Of a stretch of DNA of 33,910 nucleotides, positions 1-6,625 are shown one piece after another. The stretch is from positions 2,522 to 36,431 of the forward strand of contig NZ_JAQVNX010000013.1 in NCBI RefSeq assembly GCF_028702905.1, written 5' to 3'. Source of the stretch: Methanofollis sp. Its GTDB lineage: Archaea; Halobacteriota; Methanomicrobia; Methanomicrobiales; Methanofollaceae. Position numbers and translations under genes: made by a program. How positions within the stretch are numbered: the first letter of the stretch is position 1; every line of letters starts with the position of its first letter. Below the pieces are notes generated by a model. It did not search any database. It was given only the letters and a program-made list of their open reading frames with translations, and was not told the origin of the DNA.

Positions 1-569
1 GTCGTCGTGATGATCCCGGCGACGGTGAGGCCGATGACGAGGCCTGCAAAGCCGGGCGGCGCCCTCTTGTCCACGGCCACCCCCATGATCGCGAGCATCA
101 GGAGGAAGGTGCCGATCGCCTCGACCAGGACCGCCTGCGAGAAGGAGATGCCCGGGAAGGGTGCGGTCGCGCCGAGACCGCCGATAGTGACGGCGTCCAT
201 GCCTGCGCAGGCCGCAAAGGCGAAACTCGCGCCGGCCGCGCCGATGAGTTGGGCGGCGATGTAGGGGACGACCTCCCGCGCCGGGAACATCCCGGCCGCC
301 CAGAGGGCGATCGTCACCGCGGGGTTGATGTGCGCCCCCGAGACCCTGCCGAGGGCATAGATCACCGCGGCGATCGCGATGCCGAAGGCGAGACCGATCG
401 CAAGCCAGTCCCCGAGGCCGCCGAGGGCGCCGATCCCGATGTTGAAGGGGTTCGGCGTCTCCGCACCATGGGCGATCATCAGGGTGACGGCCGCGGCCCC
501 GGCACCGAAGAAGACCAGGACGAATGTCCCGATCAGTTCGGCGACGCTTCTTTTCAGGAGGGAGACCAT
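1..569 (-). CDS. aqpM: AqpM-type aquaporin (MIP family), 3' end cut by window edge
   Basis: Membrane channel for water and possibly small neutral solutes or gases. The minus strand reads open from an ATG at 569 to the window edge, giving 189 residues of a family usually near 245. Visible: TM1 with the ELIGTFVLVFFGAG start, the first half-helix signature SGAHINPA with NPA at residues 82-84, then further hydrophobic helices. Phe62 and Ile187 fall where I recall the selectivity-filter residues of Methanothermobacter AqpM; the second NPA and the filter Arg lie beyond the window. A Shine-Dalgarno AGGAGTGA precedes the start. The upstream DUF2180 gene ends 7 bp away, so it is the last visible gene of an operon with DUF2180 and DUF2193. 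The family call is secure; the AqpM subtype is likely from length and residues. Confidence 0.93.
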   Translation of the reverse strand, partial: MVSLLKRSVAELIGTFVLVFFGAGAAAVTLMIAHGAETPNPFNIGIGALGGLGDWLAIGLAFGIAIAAVIYALGRVSGAHINPAVTIALWAAGMFPAREVVPYIAAQLIGAAGASFAFAACAGMDAVTIGGLGATAPFPGISFSQAVLVEAIGTFLLMLAIMGVAVDKRAPPGFAGLVIGLTVAGIITT

Positions 570-576
570 TGGTCTC

Positions 577-783
577 TCACTCCTGAAGGGCGGCATGGCA
601 TTCCGGACAGAGGATCCTCGGGAGGGCCCTCTTCATCTTCTGTGCCGGGAAGGGGTATCCCCCCTCCCAGAGGTCCACATCGCTCCGGATCATGTGGTCG
701 GTGCAGAGGCCCATGCCGCAGACGATGCAGATCCCCGCGGCCTCGGTCGTCTTCCCCTCCTGTGCGCAGATATAGCATTTCAT
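577..783 (-). CDS. DUF2180-like small zinc-binding protein
   Basis: A 68-residue cytosolic protein with regularly spaced metal ligands: CxxC at C3/C6, CxxC at C19/C22, C27 with H30, and CxxC at C59/C62. That is enough for two zinc sites in a B-box or zinc-ribbon-like fold. This layout matches the DUF2180 family known from methanogens, for which no function is established. I chose the ATG at 783 rather than the longer frame reaching 825 because GGGTGAG lies just upstream and the cysteine pattern starts immediately. It sits 23 bp after the DUF2193 stop and 7 bp before the aquaporin start, so the three genes are probably co-transcribed. A role as a regulator or metal-dependent adaptor for its neighbours is only a guess. 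Confidence 0.85.
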   Translation of the reverse strand: MKCYICAQEGKTTEAAGICIVCGMGLCTDHMIRSDVDLWEGGYPFPAQKMKRALPRILCPECHAALQE

Positions 784-806
784 CGCACTCACCCGCGGCG
801 ATGCCC

Positions 807-2306
807 TCAGACCGCCTCTCTCCACTGACAGTACTCGTGCCTGAAGTCGACCATCGAGGCCGAGGCGCAGTCCTTGCAGGCCCGCACCGGGGCTGCGATC
901 TGCTCCGGGTGAAGGGCGATGATGTTCGTCATCATCGTCGCCGTCACCGGTTCGCTCGTCAGCAGACAGGGGTAGTCGGCGAGGCGCATCAGGGCCGAGT
1001 AGCGTACGGTGATCGCCGAGGCCGGATAGGCGTAGCGCTGCGGGTTCATGATCACCTCACTCTCATGGATGGGCGCGAGGTCCACAGGGAAGCCCGCAGC
1101 CTTTGGAGTCAGCAGGTCGCCGGACCCGTTCCTCTTCCTCCGTGCGGCGTCGAGCATCCGCCAGCCGCGCCAGATCATGTCCATGAAGTCGCAGTTGTGG
1201 AGTTCGGCCGCGGCGCCGCGGGTCGGGTACAACTGCACGAAGTTGTGGAAGCGCTTCGTGAGGAGGTCGACGACCATCGGGGCGTTGAAGCCGTCGAGTT
1301 CGAGGATGTACTCGGTCGCCGCCGCCGACGACCCCGTGGCGATGGAGAGGAGCTGGTACTCACTTTTGACTGTGTCCAGGGCCGCCCGCACGCTCCTGTC
1401 CATCACTTCGGTCACCGCCTCGATGATGCCCATCACCACGTCGTCCTTGCACATGTTGAAGGTGGACTGGGCGATGTGGTGCGCGATGTCGCCGACACAG
1501 TAGGCCGGGACGGTGACGATGTTGCCGTAGTGGACCCCGCCGTCGATCGCGGCCTTCACGAAGGGTTCGATGTCCTTTTTGTACCCTTCCATGTACTTCG
1601 CCGGGTCGAAGGAGGTCATCCCTGCCTTTTCCATCAACTCGACCTGCGCCCGGACAGGGTGGTCGTAGATCGCCTGGAGTTGTTTGACCTCCTGCTTCGT
1701 GGCGTCGGCAAGGGTCTCCCCTGCCTCCACGGCCTTGGCGAAGACCTCGCCGATGCCGTAACTGGTGTTCATGCCCCAGGACTTTGCCGCCAGGATCGCC
1801 TGCCTGTGCTCTGTCGGGATCTTGACGGTCTGGAGGATCTGGTTGACGACATTGGACGTGCTGCCCGGTATCAGGGCGAAGTCGACGACACAGGTCGGGC
1901 CGTAGAACCCGGCATACCGCCTCGCCGCCTCGCGGCCGATCAGGGCTTCGGACTTCCCGATTGCCTTGATAAAGGCGTCCATGCTCTTCCTGAATTTCGG
2001 GTCCTCGGCATAGAGGACTTCGAGGACGGCAGGCGTCTGGTAGTGCTCGACAAAGGGGTCGTCCTCTGGCCTGACATAGTCGGTGAGCGCGGAGAGGTTC
2101 CTGTAATGGGCCTTCACAGACTCCACATGGAGGTCGATCACCGCCTTGCTCTGTCCTTCGCTGGCCTTCATCTTCGCCGCGGCGTCGACGTAGGCCTTGC
2201 CGTCCTTCACCTTGAATGCCGTGCCGCGCTTCTTTTTGATCGTCTCCACGTCGGCGCGCTGCGCCGCCATGGCCTCGTCAAGGATTTTCGTATAGATCTC
2301 TTTCAT
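807..2306 (-). CDS. DUF2193-like methanogen protein of unknown function
   Basis: A 499-residue soluble protein without signal peptide or membrane segments. Length and sequence character fit the DUF2193 family of methanogen proteins, which has no assigned function; this is from memory, not a search. Notable are scattered cysteines in conserved-looking motifs (GPTCVVDF, PAYCVGDIAHH, NMCKDD, LHNCDFMDM) and a C-terminal ACKDC followed twelve residues later by another Cys close to the C-terminus, so metal or Fe-S binding is plausible. The start at 2306 is preferred over the longer frame to 2357 because a GGAGGAG Shine-Dalgarno lies seven bases upstream. It is the first gene of an operon with a zinc-binding DUF2180 protein and an aquaporin, and has a long upstream leader. 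Confidence 0.7.
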   Translation of the reverse strand: MKEIYTKILDEAMAAQRADVETIKKKRGTAFKVKDGKAYVDAAAKMKASEGQSKAVIDLHVESVKAHYRNLSALTDYVRPEDDPFVEHYQTPAVLEVLYAEDPKFRKSMDAFIKAIGKSEALIGREAARRYAGFYGPTCVVDFALIPGSTSNVVNQILQTVKIPTEHRQAILAAKSWGMNTSYGIGEVFAKAVEAGETLADATKQEVKQLQAIYDHPVRAQVELMEKAGMTSFDPAKYMEGYKKDIEPFVKAAIDGGVHYGNIVTVPAYCVGDIAHHIAQSTFNMCKDDVVMGIIEAVTEVMDRSVRAALDTVKSEYQLLSIATGSSAAATEYILELDGFNAPMVVDLLTKRFHNFVQLYPTRGAAAELHNCDFMDMIWRGWRMLDAARRKRNGSGDLLTPKAAGFPVDLAPIHESEVIMNPQRYAYPASAITVRYSALMRLADYPCLLTSEPVTATMMTNIIALHPEQIAAPVRACKDCASASMVDFRHEYCQWREAV

Positions 2307-2535
2307 GCTTTTCTCCTCCTGCAAAATGGTCGCATCTTGCTTCCGCTCTGGAAGCATTGTTCCCTGGCATGTGCCGGTATCAAACAGATTGAATCAACGC
2401 GAGCGAACGACTGAGAGAAACTGAATGCCGGATGGTGTCTCTGTGCCGGCCCCCTGCCGCTCGCTTCGGGGTCTGGCCTGTGGTGACGCCTGCCTTTTCG
2501 TGCAGCCGCCCTGTACTTTCACCTCCTTACAAAGC

Positions 2536-2571
2536 GTGAATGGTTCAGCCATTCACATAATAGTTTCTATT
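2536..2571 (-). promoter_or_regulatory. Putative promoter/operator of the DUF2193-DUF2180-aquaporin operon
   Basis: A perfect inverted repeat (GTGAATGG, 5-nt loop, CCATTCAC; 2536-2556) abuts a second one (AATAG-TTT-CTATT; 2559-2571). Read on the minus strand, an AT-rich box near 2558-2566 would place transcription start about 25 bp on, inside the first repeat. A third GTGAATGG half-site lies at 2584-2591. The arrangement suggests a repressor operator overlapping the start site and would imply a leader of roughly 230 nt before the DUF2193 ATG. Promoter assignment is inferred; the repeats are read directly. Confidence 0.4.
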
Positions 2572-2637
2572 GTGGTATTATCCGTGAATGGGCTCTTCTG
2601 CGATGAAAATACGAGGCAAAATCCAGACAATTTCCAG

Positions 2638-2683
2638 CCCCTCTCCCTCCCCCTCCCCGATACCAGGGGGGCCGGGAGAGGGG
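2638..2683. repeat. C-rich/G-rich inverted repeat
   Basis: CCCCTCTCCC at 2638-2647 is the exact reverse complement of GGGAGAGGGG at 2674-2683. The 26 bases between are themselves C-rich then G-rich, so the stem can extend. It can form a strong hairpin on either strand. No T-run follows, so it is not a plain terminator. Confidence 0.6.
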
Positions 2684-2964
2684 ATGACATTACCTTCAAT
2701 CATATGTGGGCTCAGAGGGGGTTGAGTCCTGCCGGATTTCACCCTGTTCCGCACACGGACTCCGGTATGCCCGGATCTCCGGATCTCCCCGATATGGCCC
2801 AGAACGAGAGGTTTGATCCCCTGATTAGAGGCAGATAAAGGCGTATTTGATCCGGGCGTGTCCCGAGGATCCCCACCCTCACGCCGACATGCAGGCACCA
2901 CAGGGATAGGATGAGAGGGATTTTTACAGGCCTGATTTTCTCTGTTATCCTCGCAGCTTCGATC

Positions 2965-2996
2965 AAAAAAGAGGTGGATGGCCCCTTTTCAGGGCC
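2965..2996 (-). terminator. Likely terminator of the methyltransferase/ATP-grasp fusion gene
   Basis: On the minus strand, downstream of the stop at 3017, a GGCCC/GGGCC hairpin with 7-nt loop (2980-2996) is followed by a run of six T (2965-2970). Confidence 0.55.
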
Positions 2997-3016
2997 TCAG
3001 TATCTACGGAGAGTGC

Positions 3017-4942
3017 TCACGCCCGTTTTTCGCCGATCCGGCCTTCCGCGGCCTTCAGGACCATGCCGATCATCCCGGGATATGAGACCCCGGCGATCTT
3101 CGCCATCTTGGCAAGGTGGCCGTCCCAGCACCATCCTGGATTCGGGTTCACTTCAAGGAGTTTCGGTTCGCCGTCGGTCGAGAGCCGCCAGTCGAGGCGG
3201 GTATAGTCGCGGCTGCCGAGCCTTCTCGTCATCTGCACGCTCCACTCGATGATCTGTTTCTCGGTCTCCTCAGGGAGGTCGGCCTTGATGGAGGTGATCT
3301 TCCAGTACGGCGAGTCCTGAACCCACTTTGCCTCGTAGCCGCAGATCCTCGGAAGTTCGGGCGGGAGGGCAGAGTAGTCCTCTTCGATGATGGGCAGGAC
3401 CGTGTACGATTCAGGCGGGTTGCCGATGATCCCGACAGAGAGGTCGGGGCCGGTGAGGTACTCCTCGACCAGGATCGGCTTCTCGAACCCGAAACGCGAC
3501 CTGATCGACGAGATCGCACGCGTCAGATCTTCGAACGAATACGCGACACTCTTCTCGGTGATGCCGAAACTCGAGTCCCCTGAGTTGGGCTTCACGATCG
3601 CGGGCAGCCTGAAGGGGATCTCGTAGGCGATCTCTTCGCCGCGGACGAGCACCGCCTCGGGCACCGGGATGTGCATCTCCCGGGCCACGCCCCTGACAAG
3701 CGACTTGTCGTAGCAGAACGCGAGGCACTGGGGGGCCGACCCGGTGTACGGGATCCCCATGACCTCAAGGAGGGCGGGGACATGCAGTTCCTTCCAGGGG
3801 TCGTTGAGGAAGCCCTCGTCGCAGAGGTTGAAGACGTAGTCGGTCTTGCTGCGCAGCCTTTCCAGGTCGGCGACAAGGGTCTGGTGGTTGTCAAGGAAGG
3901 CGAAGCGGTATCCTTTCAACTGCTTCAGCGCCTCTTTGAGCCGGTTGATGGTGTCATAGTCGTCCTCGTCGAAGACACAGTCCGGCTTGACGTCGTCCCT
4001 GAGGCGCGGATCGCCGAAGATGACCGTCACCTGCCGCACGTCAGAGGCCGCACCCTTCGCAGGCTCTGCCCATGCCTTGGCGATCGTGCCGGTGACGACG
4101 ATCCGCCTCTCCATCATGCCGAGGTCCTGGTTCCGTGCCGACTCGGTCGCGATCTCGCCGTGCCTGCCGATGTCGGAGAACCCGGCCGAAGAGATGAGTT
4201 CTTCGATTTTTTCTCCGGTGTACAGCCGCTCTGCATAGAACTGGTCGGCGATCACCCCCTTCTCCACATGGGTGATCACCTCCCGGGAAATGAGCCGCGC
4301 CCCGTCTGCCGAGAGGGACCGCTCCCTGCATACGAAGTGTTTTTTATCGATCCATTCCCAGGAACGCTTCTGGAAGTTGTCCCTGAGATATCCGCCGTCA
4401 GAGATGTCGATGAGCACCCTGCCATCCGGTTTGAGCACCCGTGCAACCTCGGCGAGCACCAGGCGGTCGTCCTCCCCGCTCTCGAAGTAGCCGAAACTGT
4501 TCCCGAGAATCATGACGGCGTCGAAGGTGTCGGTGCGGTACGGGAGACGCCGTGCGTCCCCTTCCTTGAACCTGACATCCAGCCCCTCCTTCTTTGCGGA
4601 GGCCCGCGCCTTCTGGACCAGGTAATGAGAACGGTCGAGCCCTTCGGCGGTGAAGCCGCGCCTGGCCAGTTCGAGGGTGTGGCGCCCCTGTCCGCAGCAG
4701 ACATCGAGGATACGATCGTCCTTCCTGAGGCCGGCCGCTTCTGAAAAGAGGTCTATCTCCTTTACCGTCAGGGTGTCGTCGCCGACCACGTCGCCGTCTG
4801 TCTTGAGGTAGAGGTGGTTGAAGATCCCCCGCCACCACTCCGGCGGGACATGGGCTTCGAGGTTGTTCACCGGACCAAGCGACCGCTCCTGCACTTTTTT
4901 CTTCTTCCCGTCCGAAATGGAGGTTGGCTTTCGTTTGTTCAT
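3017..4942 (-). CDS. Fusion protein: SAM-dependent methyltransferase + D-Ala-D-Ala-ligase-like ATP-grasp
   Basis: A 641-residue soluble two-domain enzyme. Residues about 35-270 form a class I SAM methyltransferase with motif I ILDVCCGQGRHT (78-89), a GDARRLPY segment and LKPDGRVLIDIS. Residues about 300-641 form an ATP-grasp ligase of the D-Ala-D-Ala ligase type: VPALLEVMGIPYTGS, KPNSGDSSFGI, LVEEYLTGPDLSVGIIG and the metal/ATP motif EVNPNPG near the C-terminus. ATP-grasp enzymes of this type join a carboxylate to an amine through an acyl-phosphate. Methanomicrobiales have no peptidoglycan, so true D-Ala-D-Ala synthesis is unlikely; a methylated peptide-like or amino-acid conjugate is a better guess. 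It stands alone, followed by a terminator-like hairpin and facing away from the DUF2193 operon. A lysine-rich N-terminal 20 residues precedes the folded part. Domain calls are firm; the substrate is unknown. Confidence 0.85.
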   Translation of the reverse strand: MNKRKPTSISDGKKKKVQERSLGPVNNLEAHVPPEWWRGIFNHLYLKTDGDVVGDDTLTVKEIDLFSEAAGLRKDDRILDVCCGQGRHTLELARRGFTAEGLDRSHYLVQKARASAKKEGLDVRFKEGDARRLPYRTDTFDAVMILGNSFGYFESGEDDRLVLAEVARVLKPDGRVLIDISDGGYLRDNFQKRSWEWIDKKHFVCRERSLSADGARLISREVITHVEKGVIADQFYAERLYTGEKIEELISSAGFSDIGRHGEIATESARNQDLGMMERRIVVTGTIAKAWAEPAKGAASDVRQVTVIFGDPRLRDDVKPDCVFDEDDYDTINRLKEALKQLKGYRFAFLDNHQTLVADLERLRSKTDYVFNLCDEGFLNDPWKELHVPALLEVMGIPYTGSAPQCLAFCYDKSLVRGVAREMHIPVPEAVLVRGEEIAYEIPFRLPAIVKPNSGDSSFGITEKSVAYSFEDLTRAISSIRSRFGFEKPILVEEYLTGPDLSVGIIGNPPESYTVLPIIEEDYSALPPELPRICGYEAKWVQDSPYWKITSIKADLPEETEKQIIEWSVQMTRRLGSRDYTRLDWRLSTDGEPKLLEVNPNPGWCWDGHLAKMAKIAGVSYPGMIGMVLKAAEGRIGEKRA

Positions 4943-5164
4943 TGAGGCAGCACTCCAGCATGCACATATGGTCGATCCAGCCCGGATTTTTCCGGGTACA
5001 GGTGGTATGCCCGGTGCGGTACTGAAGATCCCATCTGCTATCGTGGTGGATGGTACTACATAGGGTTTTGCCGGAGGCCTGGAGGCGAACCCCTCATAAT
5101 GCCGCTTCCTGGCCCGTGCAGGCAGGCCCCCGGCAAGAGCGCGTTCCTGGAAAAAAGGGAGCGA

Positions 5165-5698
5165 TCAGGGCGCGCCCTGACCGCTGCTTCCGGCAGGTGC
5201 CGGCGGAGTGAAGACCCTCATGCCGAGTTCTTTGTCGAGCATGAGAAGGGCGTTCGTGTCGGTGCCGACTCTCTTCAATTTGCCCAGGATATCGGTGTCG
5301 TTCTCCTCCTCCTCGACCTGCTCGTCCACGTACCACCGCAGGAGGTTGGAGGTGGCGTGGTCTTTCTCTTTTGCGGCAATATCGACGAGGTCGTAGATCA
5401 TCTTCGTCACCTTCTGCTCGTGGGCATAGGTGGCCTCGAAGACGGCGAGGGGGGAGTCCCAGGTGTTTGGCGGCGCCTCGATCTGGAGCATCGTCAATCT
5501 CCCTCCCCGTGCAGCACAGTAATCGAAAAATTTCATCGCGTGGAACTGTTCCTCCTGCACCTGGACCCGCATCCAGTTCGCAAAGCCGGGCAGGTTCTCC
5601 GCCGAGAACCAGGCCGCCATCGAGAGGTAGAGGTAGGCCGAGTAGAGTTCCCGGTTGATCTGCCGGTTCAGCGCCTCAAGCATCGTGTGCGAGATCAT
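5165..5698 (-). CDS. ftn: Ferritin (iron storage, non-heme)
   Basis: Cytosolic ferroxidase and iron-storage subunit that oxidises Fe2+ and mineralises it in a 24-mer shell. The 177-residue sequence has all ferroxidase ligands at the numbering of E. coli FtnA: E17, E50, H53, E94, Q127 and E130 (segments NRELYSAYLYLS, QEEQFH, THE-like AHEQK, WYVDEQVEEE). The last 10-15 residues (PAPAGSSGQGAP) are a low-complexity tail. A clear TATA box (5731-5738) lies 33 bp upstream, so the transcript has a very short leader. It is monocistronic, with a T-run on the minus strand near 5154-5159 after the stop. It may protect the oxygen-sensitive ferredoxin-dependent enzymes and manage iron supply. Confidence 0.96.
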   Translation of the reverse strand: MISHTMLEALNRQINRELYSAYLYLSMAAWFSAENLPGFANWMRVQVQEEQFHAMKFFDYCAARGGRLTMLQIEAPPNTWDSPLAVFEATYAHEQKVTKMIYDLVDIAAKEKDHATSNLLRWYVDEQVEEEENDTDILGKLKRVGTDTNALLMLDKELGMRVFTPPAPAGSSGQGAP

Positions 5699-5730
5699 GA
5701 CATCACCAGACTCCCCCTGGGAGAGACAGG

Positions 5731-5738
5731 ATATATAG
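5731..5738 (-). promoter_or_regulatory. TATA box of the ferritin gene
   Basis: Minus strand AACTATATAT preceded by A-rich sequence, centred about 36 bp upstream of the ATG at 5698. Predicted start of transcription is a few bases before the ATG. Confidence 0.6.
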
Positions 5739-5785
5739 TTTTTGAAGGGGCCGATCCCCCTGAAGGGCGATTGTCGCCGGTATCT

Positions 5786-6625
5786 CTATGTCCTCTCCTG
5801 AAGAATGGCCCTGATCGTGCGTTCCCGCTCCTCAGGCCCGGCCCCCCCCATCGCGGGCCAGGGGTCGACGGGTACCTCCTCCTCGTAGAAGACGCCGAGG
5901 GCGATGGGTGCGTCGGTCGAGTAGTCCCATTCTCTCGCCTTAGCCGTCGCCCCGCTCAGGTCGCCTGTCTCGTGCCCTTCGAGCAGATAGACCCGGTCGT
6001 CGTAGTACTCCGTCAGGTTGTTGTAGGTGGCGCAGATCTGGAGCACGTCCACGAAGGAGAAGCCGCGGTGGAGGACCGCCGCCTTCAGCACCTCCCTGAG
6101 GTGGTCCATCTTCCGCGTGTATGTCCGGGCGACGAATGTCGCTCCCGATGCGAGCATCAGTGCGACCGGGTTGATCGGCCGCTCCCTGATGCCGCCTGGC
6201 GTCGAACGTCCCCTGAAGCCCTCGTACGAGGTCGGAGTGTACTGGCCGGTGGTCAGGCCGTAGACCCGGTTGTCGTGGATGATGGCGGTGATGCCCTGGT
6301 TCCTCTTCGCCGCAAAGACGAGGTGGTCGAGCCCTTCGGCATAGGCGTCGCCGTCGCCGGCACAGGCGATGACGGTGAGGCCGGGGTTTGCGAGTTTGAT
6401 CCCGGCCGCCACCGGGAGGGTCCGGCCGTGGATGGCATAGAAACTGTTGACCGCGAGGTAGTCGGCGATCTTGGCATGGCAGCCGATGCCGCTGACGAGC
6501 ACGAAGTCCTCGGCCCGCCTCCCCTCCTCTGCGAGGTCGGCGAGGACGTCCTTGAGGGCGTGTTCGATGGCGAAGTTCCCGCAGCCCGGGCACCAGGTGT
6601 TCTTCGCCCCGGTGATCCAGATCAT
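5786..6625 (-). CDS. 2-oxoacid:ferredoxin oxidoreductase, beta subunit
   Basis: Thiamine-pyrophosphate-binding subunit of a 2-oxoacid:ferredoxin oxidoreductase, which decarboxylates a 2-oxoacid to acyl-CoA and passes electrons to ferredoxin (reversible, carboxylating in methanogen biosynthesis). The 279 residues carry WCPGCG (C12, C15), GIGCHAKIADY (C49) and ICATYNN (C198), the four-cysteine set for a [4Fe-4S] cluster, and the TPP motif GDGD at 90-93 followed by the NRVYGLTTGQ substrate loop. Its start overlaps the stop of the alpha subunit by 4 bp (ATGA, 6622-6625), showing translational coupling. No separate ferredoxin-like delta subunit is nearby, so this is the two-subunit type. Substrate (2-oxoglutarate, pyruvate or another 2-oxoacid) cannot be fixed from sequence alone. 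Confidence 0.93.
   Translation of the reverse strand: MIWITGAKNTWCPGCGNFAIEHALKDVLADLAEEGRRAEDFVLVSGIGCHAKIADYLAVNSFYAIHGRTLPVAAGIKLANPGLTVIACAGDGDAYAEGLDHLVFAAKRNQGITAIIHDNRVYGLTTGQYTPTSYEGFRGRSTPGGIRERPINPVALMLASGATFVARTYTRKMDHLREVLKAAVLHRGFSFVDVLQICATYNNLTEYYDDRVYLLEGHETGDLSGATAKAREWDYSTDAPIALGVFYEEEVPVDPWPAMGGAGPEERERTIRAILQERT

Larger units (their letters stand above)
2307..3016. other. 710-bp gene-free region: leader and promoter of the DUF2193 operon plus 3' flank of the fusion gene
   Basis: No open frame here has convincing codon use or start signals. The left part (2307-2560) should be the transcribed leader of the minus-strand DUF2193 operon. Minus strand 2519-2528 carries a near-perfect Shine-Dalgarno (AAGGAGGTGA) with no good start codon after it. 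Beyond it lie the inverted repeats listed separately. A C-rich then G-rich inverted repeat (2638-2683), a tandem 8-mer CCGGATCT near 2772-2789 and a terminator-like hairpin (2965-2996) complete the region. Confidence 0.6.

Noticed and set aside
249-2414. 721-codon plus-strand open frame opposite DUF2193
   Set aside because: Arg/Asp/Gly-rich text typical of the antisense of a high-GC gene; the minus strand carries recognisable proteins with good start signals.
2425-2966. Several ORFs of 75-137 codons in the 2.3-3.0 kb spacer
   Set aside because: No start signals, mixed composition, overlapping each other on both strands; treated as non-coding.
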